A stretch of DNA of 35,106 nucleotides. Source: Alphaproteobacteria bacterium (GTDB taxonomy: Bacteria > Pseudomonadota > Alphaproteobacteria > WRAU01 > Hepatincolaceae). Of this stretch, positions 8,620 to 17,907 are shown in pieces. The number at the start of each line of letters is the position of its first letter. The first letter of the stretch is position 1. Where the stretch lies: positions 1-35,106 of the forward strand of contig JAISPM010000053.1 of assembly GCA_031274895.1 (NCBI GenBank), in the 5' to 3' direction. The notes below the pieces were generated by a model. The model did not search any database. It saw nothing but the letters and a program-made list of their open reading frames with translations, and was not told the origin of the DNA. Both the position numbers and the translations under genes were made by a program.

Positions 8620-9618
8620 TTAGCATTTTACAAATCCCATTGCCGCTTTTGCCTCTTGCAATTTTTTGCCAGATATTTCTCTTGATTGCGCCGCTCCCTG
8701 TTTTAGTATACTTAATAAATAATCTTGATTTTTAAATAAATCAATCTGTTTTTCACGAATGGGAGCGATGGTTTGCACCAAAGAATCCGCTAAATCTTTT
8801 TTAAATTCAACGAATCCCTTGCTTTCATACATGGAAATAACTTTTTCACGTGGCATTTTGGTAGTAAAGGTATAAATACTCAATAAATTATTAACCTCAG
8901 GACGTTCGCTTAAACCTTCACCAATACTTGGAAAAGGCAAGGAATCGGTTTTAGCTTTCATAATTTTGCTGATAATTTCTTCATTTGTATCGTCCAGCAA
9001 AATTTTTGCAAAGTCTGATGGGTCAGATTTTGACATTTTTTTAGTGCCGTCGCGCAGGCTCATCACCCTTGCATTCTCTTTAAGAATCAACGGTTCAGGA
9101 ACTTTAAAAATACTTGTATAATCGTTATTAAATTTTATGGCAATATCGCGAGCCAGCTCAATATGTTGCTTTTGGTCTTCACCTACGGGAACACTATCGG
9201 TATCATACAATAGAATATCCGCCGCCATAAGGTTAGGATACACATACAAGCCAACTGAAGAATTCTCTTTATTCTTGCCGGCTTTATCTTTAAATTGCGT
9301 CATACGGTTAAGCCAGCCAATTCTTGCCACACAGTTTAGCATCCACGCCAATTCCGCATGATCACCATTATGGCTTTGCACAAACAAAACTGATTTTTCA
9401 GGATTAATCCCAGCGGCAATAATTAAAGAAGCCGCCTTTAAGGTGTTATAATGCAGCTCCTTCGGGTCTTGGAAGACAGTAATTGCGTGTAAATCGACAA
9501 TACAATAAATGTTTTTAGTGTCTGCCGACTGCAAATTCACCCAATTACTGATTGCGCCGGCATAATTACCTAAATGAATGCCACCCGTGGGCTGAATTCC
9601 CGAAAAAATCGTTTTCAT
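8620..9618 (-). CDS. trpS: Tryptophanyl-tRNA synthetase
   Basis: FSGIQPTGGIHLGNYAGA HIGH region and KKMSKS motif. Confidence 0.97.
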   Translation of the reverse strand: MKTIFSGIQPTGGIHLGNYAGAISNWVNLQSADTKNIYCIVDLHAITVFQDPKELHYNTLKAASLIIAAGINPEKSVLFVQSHNGDHAELAWMLNCVARIGWLNRMTQFKDKAGKNKENSSVGLYVYPNLMAADILLYDTDSVPVGEDQKQHIELARDIAIKFNNDYTSIFKVPEPLILKENARVMSLRDGTKKMSKSDPSDFAKILLDDTNEEIISKIMKAKTDSLPFPSIGEGLSERPEVNNLLSIYTFTTKMPREKVISMYESKGFVEFKKDLADSLVQTIAPIREKQIDLFKNQDYLLSILKQGAAQSREISGKKLQEAKAAMGFVKC

Positions 9619-11162
9619 TATTTCCTGCTGAATAACTTTTTAATTTCAAAATATATATATGATTTTAATACTTTTAACAAAAAAATAACAGTGAATACTA
9701 TAGCAAACACGAAAAAAATAAAAATGAAACGGAACCAAAATAAACTTATGGTTAAATTATCAAACAGAGCGTATTTTACCAGCAACATCATAACTATTAA
9801 AATGGCAGATACAGCAAGGATTTTTCTTAATTCTGCAAAAAACTCTTGTGATAGTCTAAACCCATATTTGCGCCGTAAAAAATAAAATAAAATTAATAAA
9901 TTTGTGATAGACGCCACCACGGTGGCAAGGGCAATACCATAAACCCCCATTATGTGCGCAAGCGCAAATACCAACACTAAATTTAAAGCTAAACATACTA
10001 ATGTGGAATAGAAAGGAGTTTTAGTATCGCCATAGGAATAATAAAAGGGCAAAATTACTTTGGTTAAAATATTAAATGGTAGCGATAGCGCATAAATAGT
10101 TAAAACTAAGGCAGTAATCTGCGTAGCCTCAAAATTAAAATTACCACCGAGGAAAATTATTTTAATTATTTCATCACTCCATAATATAAGAGCAATAGTC
10201 GCAAATAAAGACATTCCCAGCGAAAAAACTAAAGAATTTTGCCTGATTATGTTCTTTTCGCCCTCACTTTTAGCACGGGAAATTTCGGGCAAAACCACTG
10301 TTCCAATGGCGATTCCGATAATTGCCAGCGGCAATTGATAAATTCTATCGGCATAAAACAAGAATGAAATTGCTCCTGCGGGCAATAGCGAAGCCACAAG
10401 GACATCAATAATAATATTAACCTGATAAACCCCTGCACCGAAAATTACCGGGATTATTCTTTTAAAAAACATCTTGGTTTCTTGTGAAATTTTTTTAATA
10501 TAGGAAAAGCGAATCAGCCAATTATTTTTATAACACGCCCACATTACGCATAGTAATTGTGCCACGCCACCCCAAAATATCCCCCAAGCTCCTGCGTGGG
10601 CAACGCTTTTAAAAATCGTGCTATCCATTGAGCTTAAAAACAGTGTCGCAATAATTCCTAAATTCAAAAAAGCCGGCAAAAAAGCCACAAGGGAAAATTT
10701 ATTGAGGGAATTCAGTAGTGAGGAATAAAACGCCACCATGGATATAAACAACAAATACGGCATGGTGATTCGCAGTAAATCTACGGTTAAATAAAATATC
10801 TCATCCCCTCTACTTTTAAAGCCGGGGGAAATTATCATAATTACGGTTGGCGCGAAAATTTCTAAAATAACAACAAAGATGGCTAAAATAATAAAAAATA
10901 TGGTAAAAACCTGCGAGGCAAACTCCTGCGCCTTTTCTTTATCTTCTCCTAATAATTTAGCAAATATCGGCACAAAAGCCGCCTGCATACTGCCTTCGGC
11001 AAATAAGCGGCGAAATAAATTCGGAATTTTAAACGCCACAAAAAAGGCATCAGATAATAACCCTGCACCTAAATATCGGCTTAATAAAATATCCCGAAAA
11101 AGTCCTAAGAATCTACTTAATAAAGTAAACCCACTAACTTTTGCTACGTTTTTTAAATTCAT
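9618..11162 (-). CDS. murJ: Lipid II flippase MurJ (MviN)
   Basis: SRFLGLFRDILLSRYLGAGLLSDAFFVAFKIPNLFRRLFAEGSMQAAFVPIF; polytopic. Confidence 0.96.
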   Translation of the reverse strand: MNLKNVAKVSGFTLLSRFLGLFRDILLSRYLGAGLLSDAFFVAFKIPNLFRRLFAEGSMQAAFVPIFAKLLGEDKEKAQEFASQVFTIFFIILAIFVVILEIFAPTVIMIISPGFKSRGDEIFYLTVDLLRITMPYLLFISMVAFYSSLLNSLNKFSLVAFLPAFLNLGIIATLFLSSMDSTIFKSVAHAGAWGIFWGGVAQLLCVMWACYKNNWLIRFSYIKKISQETKMFFKRIIPVIFGAGVYQVNIIIDVLVASLLPAGAISFLFYADRIYQLPLAIIGIAIGTVVLPEISRAKSEGEKNIIRQNSLVFSLGMSLFATIALILWSDEIIKIIFLGGNFNFEATQITALVLTIYALSLPFNILTKVILPFYYSYGDTKTPFYSTLVCLALNLVLVFALAHIMGVYGIALATVVASITNLLILFYFLRRKYGFRLSQEFFAELRKILAVSAILIVMMLLVKYALFDNLTISLFWFRFIFIFFVFAIVFTVIFLLKVLKSYIYFEIKKLFSRK

Positions 11163-11584
11163 TTATATCCTACTTTCACTCCCCTTCTAGTAGAAGGGGT
11201 GCCTGCACTTGCAGGCGGGGTAGTGGTTAAACATAAAATTAAATTTTTAATGTTAGCTAACACTTCTTCCATATTTGTTTTTATATCTAAATCGTTAATA
11301 TGTATAACTTTAAATCCTAAATCTAATAAATAATTATTTCTTTCAATATCATTATCGTATTTATAATCATGAGAATTGCCATCTATTTCTATAATTAAGT
11401 TTAAGCTATGACAGTATAAATCTACTATATATTTATTGTTAATAACTTTTTGTCTATTAAAGTCCAATCCCATAAATTTTTTATTTTTTAATTGATTCCA
11501 TAATAATATTTCCGATAATGTGCTGTTTTTGCGAAGCTCTCTTGCTTTATTTTTAAAAAACTCATTTGGTATTTCTAGTTGCAT
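11159..11584 (-). CDS. DUF559-domain (Vsr-like, PD-(D/E)XK superfamily) endonuclease
   Basis: ARELRKNSTLSEILLWNQLKNKKFMGLDFNRQKVINNKYIVDLYCHSLNLIIEIDGNSHDYKYDNDIERNNYLLDLGFKVIHI. The track ORF reaches 11638, but its first 18 codons start in the flanking repeat; ATG at 11584 is a plausible true start. Confidence 0.85.
   Translation of the reverse strand: MQLEIPNEFFKNKARELRKNSTLSEILLWNQLKNKKFMGLDFNRQKVINNKYIVDLYCHSLNLIIEIDGNSHDYKYDNDIERNNYLLDLGFKVIHINDLDIKTNMEEVLANIKNLILCLTTTPPASAGTPSTRRGVKVGYK
11181..11226 (+). repeat. Two-hairpin palindromic repeat, copy A
   Basis: CCCCTTCTAGTAGAAGGGG-T-GCCTGC-actt-GCAGGC-GGGGTAGTGG. Confidence 0.9.
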
Positions 11585-11609
11585 TTCTTTATTAAAATTA
11601 AATGTTAAA

Positions 11610-11656
11610 CCACTACCCCGTCCGCCTACGGCGTCCACCCCTTCTCAAAGAAGGGG
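11610..11656 (-). repeat. Two-hairpin palindromic repeat, copy B (inverted relative to A)
   Basis: Reverse complement: CCCCTTCTTTGAGAAGGGGTGGACGCCGTAGGCGGACGGGGTAGTGG. Confidence 0.9.
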
Positions 11657-11675
11657 AATTTTTATATTTATAATT

Positions 11676-14324
11676 TTAGATTTTTTTTGCTAAATCTTTT
11701 AATTCGTATAAAACTTCCAAAGCCTGCTTAGGAGTCAATTCATCAACCTCAAGACTATTTATATAATCTACAGCAGGCGATTCGCTTTCTACTGCTTGTG
11801 TTTCTACAGTAAAATCAAACAAAGGCAAGTTATCCTTTTCCACCTTCTCCAGCTTATTTAAAATAATTTGAGAATTTTTTATCACACTTAAAGGAAGTCC
11901 TGCGATTTTTGCTACCTCTATACCGTAAGACTTACTAACAGCTCCACGTAGTAAAGAGTGCATAAAAATAATTTTATCTTTTTCTTCCACCACACTAACA
12001 TAATAACATTCCAGCAAATTCAGTTTTTGTTCTAACTCTATTAATTCATGATAATGAGTCGCAAACAATGTTCTTGCCTGCAGTTTATTATTAATATATT
12101 CTAAAGTCGCCCATGCAATGGAAAGCCCATCGTATGTGGAGGTTCCTCTACCGATTTCGTCTAATATAATAAAAGATTTATTGGTGGCATAATTAAGAAT
12201 TGTCGCAAGCTCCAGCATTTCTACCATGAACGTTGATTGTCCTTTGAATAAATCATCACTGGCTCCAACCCTTGAAAAAATTGCATCACAAACGCCAATA
12301 TGGGCAGCAGTGGCAGGGACAAAACATCCCGATTGCGCCAAAATAATAAATAAAGCATTTTGCCTTAAATAGGTGCTTTTACCCGACATATTTGGTCCTG
12401 TAATCAAGAAAATATTTTTATTTTCCATAATACAAGAATTAGGAATAAAAAAGGAATTGTCCTTCTTTTTGATACTTTTCTCCACCACCAAATGGCGTCC
12501 GCCTTCTATTACAAAAGTAGCAGAATTATCCACTAGGGGTCGCACTAAATTATAATCAAGGGCAAGGATAGCAAAAGATGTTAAAACATCCAATGCCGCA
12601 AAACTTTTAGACGCAATTCTCAACGATTCGCCTGCACTAATGATTTCCTCCACTAGGCAACTAAAAATTTGTTTTTCTAAATTCATGGTCAATTTATCCA
12701 CCTGCTCTATTTCAAAACTTAAAGCATCTAAGCCTGCACTGGAATAGCGGACAGTTGTAGTGGTATTTTTTTTATGAACTAAATTATGCTCAGGCAAAAT
12801 TTTAGGTGATTGCTTAATTGGAACCTCAATAAAATAACCATCCACATTGTTATAAGTAATTTTTAGATTAGCTATGGCAGTTTCCACGATGTATTTTTCC
12901 TGCAAAGCTATTATTTGCTGCAGAAAGTTATCTTTGCGTGTTAAAAACTCTGCAAAAACCGCATTAAAACTAATTTTTAAGAATCCACTTTCGCGATTAT
13001 GCGCCCCAATATCCTCTACAATTGCTTCATCAAGATTATTAAGCAGACTATTCTGCGGAATAAAATCTTCCATTATCTGTGATAATAGGCTGGGCAACTC
13101 TTTCCTAAATAAAATACCCCGAATCTCCTTAAGATTCCTTAAGAAGCTCCTCAATATTACCACTTCAATTACTGTGGCTTTCTTTAGCATAATACGCCCT
13201 AACGCTCTTTCCACATCGCCCGTAGCTGCTAAAATAGCCCTAATTTTATTTAAAATTTCGCTGTATTCATGGAAATAAGCAACAACCTCCAGTCTTTGGT
13301 TAATCTCACTCACATCCTTAAGTGGATTATTCAGCCAATTACCCAAAACCCGTGAACCTTGGGAAGTTTTCGTAATATCTATGGTATGCTTTAGGCTCCC
13401 TTGTTTGGTGCCACCGTAGGATTTTTCTATTTCTAAGGAGTTTCTTGTAAAGGCGTCCAGTCGCACATATTTTGAAGAGCTGTCTTTTTTTGGCGGGCTG
13501 ATGTTAAGGGAATGTTTCTGTGTTAATTCGATATAATGCAGTAAAACACCACAGGCGATTTTTTCTAATTTTTCTAAGGTTTCAATAACAAAAGATTGGC
13601 TGCCAAAAGTTTGGTTTAGTTTGGCAGTGCAGGCTTTGCTCTCAAATTTTTCACGGGCAATGCCTGTGGTTAAAAGTTTAAATTCATCAAATAAGAACGA
13701 CTTTTCTGTTTCATTTGAAAGTAATATTTCCTTAGGTTGAATTTTATAGAGTAAGCTGTTAATGTCCTCAGCACTGCTGCTTTCCACGTAAAAATCGCCA
13801 CTTGAAATATCTATCCAGCTAAGCGCAAACTTTTTATTGTCTTGAGCAATAGCTGCAAGATAATTATACGAATCACCCTCAAGAAGGGATTCTTCAGTGA
13901 TAGTGCCGGGCGTGATAATTCTAACAACATCTCGTCGCACAAGCTCTTTAGATGACCGCTTTTTAGCCTCTTCAGGACTTTCCATTTGGTCGCACAGGGC
14001 AACATTGTAGCCATGTTTAATAATACGGTTAAGATAACCTTCGTAAGAATGCACAGGAACGCCGCACATGCTAACCATTTGCCCATTGCCAGCCATTTTT
14101 TTGGTTAAAACCAATCCTAAAAGTTTTGCAATAATAACCGCATCTTCAAAAAACATTTCAAAGAAATCACCCATGCGAAAAAATAAAAGATATTCCCGAT
14201 GATTTTTTTTAATGTTGTAATATTGCTGCATCATAGGACTTAGGGATTCGTAATCGGCATCATTAAGGTTATCAATGATTCCTTTGTCCTGTTCTAAAGT
14301 ATCTTTATCTTCTGAATCTGCCAT
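11676..14324 (-). CDS. mutS: DNA mismatch repair protein MutS
   Basis: MMQQYYNIKKNHREYLLFFRMGDFFEMFFEDA; Walker A TGPNMSGKSTYLRQ; DEIGRGTSTYDGLSIAWA. Confidence 0.98.
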   Translation of the reverse strand: MADSEDKDTLEQDKGIIDNLNDADYESLSPMMQQYYNIKKNHREYLLFFRMGDFFEMFFEDAVIIAKLLGLVLTKKMAGNGQMVSMCGVPVHSYEGYLNRIIKHGYNVALCDQMESPEEAKKRSSKELVRRDVVRIITPGTITEESLLEGDSYNYLAAIAQDNKKFALSWIDISSGDFYVESSSAEDINSLLYKIQPKEILLSNETEKSFLFDEFKLLTTGIAREKFESKACTAKLNQTFGSQSFVIETLEKLEKIACGVLLHYIELTQKHSLNISPPKKDSSSKYVRLDAFTRNSLEIEKSYGGTKQGSLKHTIDITKTSQGSRVLGNWLNNPLKDVSEINQRLEVVAYFHEYSEILNKIRAILAATGDVERALGRIMLKKATVIEVVILRSFLRNLKEIRGILFRKELPSLLSQIMEDFIPQNSLLNNLDEAIVEDIGAHNRESGFLKISFNAVFAEFLTRKDNFLQQIIALQEKYIVETAIANLKITYNNVDGYFIEVPIKQSPKILPEHNLVHKKNTTTTVRYSSAGLDALSFEIEQVDKLTMNLEKQIFSCLVEEIISAGESLRIASKSFAALDVLTSFAILALDYNLVRPLVDNSATFVIEGGRHLVVEKSIKKKDNSFFIPNSCIMENKNIFLITGPNMSGKSTYLRQNALFIILAQSGCFVPATAAHIGVCDAIFSRVGASDDLFKGQSTFMVEMLELATILNYATNKSFIILDEIGRGTSTYDGLSIAWATLEYINNKLQARTLFATHYHELIELEQKLNLLECYYVSVVEEKDKIIFMHSLLRGAVSKSYGIEVAKIAGLPLSVIKNSQIILNKLEKVEKDNLPLFDFTVETQAVESESPAVDYINSLEVDELTPKQALEVLYELKDLAKKI

Positions 14325-14343
14325 TGTGATAATAACCTAAATT

Positions 14344-14389
14344 CCCCTTCTCGTAGAAGGGGTGCCTGCAGTAGCAGGCGGGGTAGTGG
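14344..14389 (+). repeat. Two-hairpin palindromic repeat, copy C
   Basis: CCCCTTCTCGTAGAAGGGG-T-GCCTGC-agta-GCAGGC-GGGGTAGTGG. Confidence 0.9.
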
Positions 14390-14436
14390 TAAAAGATACA
14401 AAAAATACAAATAACTTATTTTTGCTGAATGATTTT

Positions 14437-14481
14437 CCACTACCCCGTCGGCTTCGCCGCCACCCCTTCTACGAGAAGGGG
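14437..14481 (-). repeat. Two-hairpin palindromic repeat, copy D (inverted relative to C)
   Basis: Reverse complement: CCCCTTCTCGTAGAAGGGGTGGCGGCGAAGCCGACGGGGTAGTGG. Confidence 0.9.
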
Positions 14482-14502
14482 AATTTATTATTCATTGAAA
14501 TT

Positions 14503-15309
14503 TTAATATAAATAGTATTTAACGCTAAACATCACAGTATGAAAAACTGAAGCTACATTTTTTGATGTAGGAGCTTCCCAATCAGCAGGGAATGTGGAAT
14601 CACTACCACCCGGTCTAATAGAATCGTTCAGGATATTATTAAGTCCATCATTACTGGGATTAACTGTTACACCACTGGCTTTCACAAAGCGGTATTCTAC
14701 GCTGAAAGAAGATTTAATGATTCTTAAATCGTATTGCATACCAACCATAAACTGTGTAAAGCTAACATTTCCGGTAGCTGAATAGGCTTGTCCTAAACCA
14801 TTTGGTTGTAATTCTGTATCAACCCAAGAGTATCTGGCACCTGCTTTACCAACCCCTGCACCAATATATGGATAGAATTTGTCAGAAACGAATCTTAAAT
14901 CATAATAAATATTTGCAGCGAATCCTGTTATCGCCTCCTGACCTTTTTTTGGTAAGTTAGCAGCATTAATTGCAGAAGTATGAAGACGTTGATCGTTCAT
15001 AACGCCATACCATTGATAATAGTTAGAGTATTCACCCTCAAACCGAACATCCCACAACCTAATTCCCATATTAGCTAAAGCTGCACCGCCGGAAAGAGTT
15101 CTTGTTGGTGCATATAAAGCAATGTAGTCTTCCTTAGCGGCAAGACCGAAAGTATTACTGGTTGAGGCTCCTACACCTGCCCCAATGTAAACACCAAAAT
15201 TATCTTTTCTGGGATACCCTTCTGCCTCGGGAAACAACGCCCATGCAGAAGTTCCGTAAAGTAAAACAAAAAAAGCTACAAAACTTTTTACAAAAACATT
15301 CAATCTCAT
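14503..15309 (-). CDS. Outer-membrane beta-barrel protein
   Basis: Signal peptide; FGVYIGAGVGAS, FYPYIGAGVGKAGARY, terminal MFSVKYYLY. Confidence 0.75.
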   Translation of the reverse strand: MRLNVFVKSFVAFFVLLYGTSAWALFPEAEGYPRKDNFGVYIGAGVGASTSNTFGLAAKEDYIALYAPTRTLSGGAALANMGIRLWDVRFEGEYSNYYQWYGVMNDQRLHTSAINAANLPKKGQEAITGFAANIYYDLRFVSDKFYPYIGAGVGKAGARYSWVDTELQPNGLGQAYSATGNVSFTQFMVGMQYDLRIIKSSFSVEYRFVKASGVTVNPSNDGLNNILNDSIRPGGSDSTFPADWEAPTSKNVASVFHTVMFSVKYYLY

Positions 15310-15443
15310 TAATTAACCTTAAATAATTACTTATACTACTAAGCCAACCCAAACTATATAAATTACAAAAAAATTATAAACCCTTTAGTAGATATAATCA
15401 AACACTTAATAATATTTGATAACTTTCTTGCTTTTTAAATATT

Positions 15444-16028
15444 CTATAAAACGTAATATCTTAATCCTAACATAACATCATTACTGCTTACTTTGTAAGA
15501 ACCAACATTCGAACTAGCGTTTCCTGAAGTTGTGTATCTGTATTCTAAAAAGACATCCAAAGGCAACACAGGAATTTTACCTGTTAACCCTGCATGTAAA
15601 GTATATAACGATTTACTTTTATTATTAACATCACTTACATTGTTAAACTTATAAGTGGCATATTGTGTTCCCACGCCCACATAAGGATTAACAAAAGGAA
15701 TAAAGCGAAGTATATCGTAGTATAGCACTAAACCATATTGAGAATCTTTGTTGCTACCAGACAAAGCTCCTAAGTATTGCGCTTCAACTCTAAAATTGCT
15801 GATAATTGGAATTGGTAAATTAATTGGGCGAATCCCTAAACTTAATAAATAAGAAGTGGTATTAAAACTACTTTTATATTTGGTATCGCTCGGAGTATTA
15901 AACTCCGCCGTAGAATTTTTTTCAGAAACCGCTCCACCGATATACAACTGCGGTAAAACTGCCATTGCACCTGTTGAGAATCCTAAAGATAAACCTAAAA
16001 CTAAGATAAAATATTTTAATGATTTCAT
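15444..16028 (-). CDS. Outer-membrane beta-barrel protein
   Basis: Signal peptide; LYIGGAVSEKN, NPYVGVGTQYATYKF, terminal VMLGLRYYVL. Confidence 0.7.
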   Translation of the reverse strand: MKSLKYFILVLGLSLGFSTGAMAVLPQLYIGGAVSEKNSTAEFNTPSDTKYKSSFNTTSYLLSLGIRPINLPIPIISNFRVEAQYLGALSGSNKDSQYGLVLYYDILRFIPFVNPYVGVGTQYATYKFNNVSDVNNKSKSLYTLHAGLTGKIPVLPLDVFLEYRYTTSGNASSNVGSYKVSSNDVMLGLRYYVL

Positions 16029-16068
16029 GATTGTTCTATACCCTTCTTTTTATATTATTTCTATTTTT

Positions 16069-16692
16069 TTAACTCGCTGCCGGCGTAGGAACCTGTTGTT
16101 CACCATTGGCCGTAGCCCCATCTGCATTTTCAGCATCAGGATTATCGCCGTTTTGTTGTTTATCAAGTTTTGGAATACCTCTTTTGTCAACTACAATTCC
16201 TAACTTGAAGCGCACGCCAAACATCCACAAACCCGATACCGGCATAAACTCAAAATAAGGCACCACATATCTTAAATAACCTACTTCAATACCCATTAAT
16301 CCATCGTAGCCATCAATTTTTCTTTTAGTTGGTCTATCGTAGATCTTAGTATTTTGAATATAAGAGAATCCTAAATATGGATTGACTGCTTGACCATTAG
16401 CGAAGGTATAAAAAAGCGAAAATCTTTCACCGGTATTATAAATTGGGGAATACTCAAAATTCAAGAAGTTTGCACCGATACCAAAACCATAATCCATTTT
16501 ATTGGCATTTTGCGCATTAGGGTCGTTCGTTATACCACCATAAATTCTGGAAGGTTTAAAAGTTTTTATCGAAACCGTGAATCTATTACTATCACTGGGA
16601 TCAAAATTATGAAGATTAAACACACTGCTTGCCTGCAGGTTGCCCAAAGAAATAATAAAAAATGCTAAAAGGCATGAAAAAATTTTGTTCAT
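16069..16692 (-). CDS. Predicted exported, membrane-associated protein with low-complexity C-terminal tail
   Basis: Signal peptide; beta-rich body (NPYLGFSYIQNTKIY, GLMGIEVGYLRYVVPYFEF); C-terminus NGDNPDAENADGATANGEQQVPTPAAS. Confidence 0.6.
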   Translation of the reverse strand: MNKIFSCLLAFFIISLGNLQASSVFNLHNFDPSDSNRFTVSIKTFKPSRIYGGITNDPNAQNANKMDYGFGIGANFLNFEYSPIYNTGERFSLFYTFANGQAVNPYLGFSYIQNTKIYDRPTKRKIDGYDGLMGIEVGYLRYVVPYFEFMPVSGLWMFGVRFKLGIVVDKRGIPKLDKQQNGDNPDAENADGATANGEQQVPTPAAS

Positions 16693-16719
16693 ATACTTCT
16701 TTCTCTTAAAATAAAACAG

Positions 16720-17247
16720 CTACTGCTTATACCTTTTTATAGAGTCGATAATTTGCGCCTTAGCCTCATCAACCCCTTGATAATCTTCTACTTTAACCCA
16801 CTTACCTGATTCCAGTTCTTTATAATGCTCAAAGAAATGTTTAATTTGCGCTAGGGTAAGTTCCGGTAAATCTTTATAAGTTTTTATATTATCATAATAT
16901 TTGGTAACTTTACTAATCGGCACACAAAGAATCTTGGAATCCACACCGGATTCATCGCTCATATTTAAAACACCAATCGGACGCACTTTAATAACACTGG
17001 CAGGCATAATCACCATGTGTGTAAACACCAAAACATCTATTGGGTCGCCATCAAGAGCTAACGTATGCGGCACAAAACCATAATTACAAGGATAGAACAT
17101 ATCTGTAGCTACAAACCTATCAACCACCAACATACCCGATTCTTTATCTATTTCATATTTAACCGGATTACCGCCCGCAGGAATTTCAATGATAGCATTG
17201 AACTCTTCAGGAGCCTTGTCGCCAATTGCAATTTTTGATATATCCAT
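16720..17247 (-). CDS. ppa: Inorganic pyrophosphatase
   Basis: EIPAGGNPVKYEIDKESGMLVVDRF, YPCNYGFVPHTLALDGDPIDVLV. Confidence 0.97.
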   Translation of the reverse strand: MDISKIAIGDKAPEEFNAIIEIPAGGNPVKYEIDKESGMLVVDRFVATDMFYPCNYGFVPHTLALDGDPIDVLVFTHMVIMPASVIKVRPIGVLNMSDESGVDSKILCVPISKVTKYYDNIKTYKDLPELTLAQIKHFFEHYKELESGKWVKVEDYQGVDEAKAQIIDSIKRYKQ

Positions 17248-17250
17248 AAA

Positions 17251-17835
17251 CTAACTCTCTTTTAGTATTTTTAAGGAAATTTTATATTTTAATCCTAAGT
17301 AAAAAGAATCCAAATTTTTTATATAGTTTTTTTCAACTTTAACCCATCTTTTTTCTGCCAAAAGATACCAACTATTATAAAGTTTAATATCAACTCCGAC
17401 ACTCCAAGAGTTGCCGTGCGCTACCGCTGACGCCTCTTGGTCTAGGTTAAAATCATAGAATCTTAAGCTATACATAGAATATATAGCATAGTTAAGATAT
17501 AAAGTCAAAAGTTCGTGATTTATGATATTGTAAACGAAAGCCATTTCATAATTTTTGTTAGCATAAAATTCGCCTTTATTATAATCAGTGTAGTTGAATC
17601 TCAGAGCAAAATTTCTTAGTGGAAAACGCACCGCAGCAAATGGATTAACTTGCATTGATATTAAATCTGCAGAGTTGGAGGTATTTTTAGCATAGGAGAG
17701 ATTTAGGACATTGAGGTTCTGTGTAGCCTCTCGACGACTTTGGACTTCTTCTAAAAATAAATTATTACCTGTCGCGGAAGAAAAAGATAACATCAATATC
17801 AATATCAGTATATAATATTTAAGGAAATTCTTCAT
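17251..17835 (-). CDS. Predicted outer-membrane beta-barrel protein, function unknown
   Basis: N-terminal signal peptide, alternating aromatic strands, terminal YLGLKYKISL region. Confidence 0.5.
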   Translation of the reverse strand: MKNFLKYYILILILMLSFSSATGNNLFLEEVQSRREATQNLNVLNLSYAKNTSNSADLISMQVNPFAAVRFPLRNFALRFNYTDYNKGEFYANKNYEMAFVYNIINHELLTLYLNYAIYSMYSLRFYDFNLDQEASAVAHGNSWSVGVDIKLYNSWYLLAEKRWVKVEKNYIKNLDSFYLGLKYKISLKILKES

Positions 17836-17907
17836 AATAAGTTATTTTTTAATGATTAAACCATAGTTTATTATATACATATTTGAGCATAATACATAAT
17901 ATTTACC

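Larger units (their letters stand above)
11181..11656. mobile_element. Putative ~476-bp mobile element: DUF559 nuclease flanked by inverted two-hairpin repeats
   Basis: Copies A and B in inverted orientation around one DUF559 gene; similarity continues inward past GGGGTAGTGG (TTAAACATAAAATT vs TTTAACATTTAATT). Confidence 0.6.
14344..14481. mobile_element. Putative 138-bp non-autonomous (REPIN/MITE-like) element made of repeats C and D
   Basis: Two inverted copies with identical first hairpins separated by a 47-bp AT-rich spacer. Confidence 0.6.

Noticed and set aside
8825-8840. Second parS-like site (TTTTTCACGTGGCATT)
   Set aside because: Only about 11/16 match to consensus.
11585-11638. 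N-terminal extension of the DUF559 ORF (MDAVGGRGSGLTFNFNKE)
   Set aside because: Encoded largely by repeat B; internal ATG at 11584 is a more plausible start.
12874-13278. 134-aa plus-strand ORF and similar long antisense ORFs in mutS, miaB, rho and mnmE
   Set aside because: Antisense to strongly supported genes, no domain signal; by-products of low GC codon usage.
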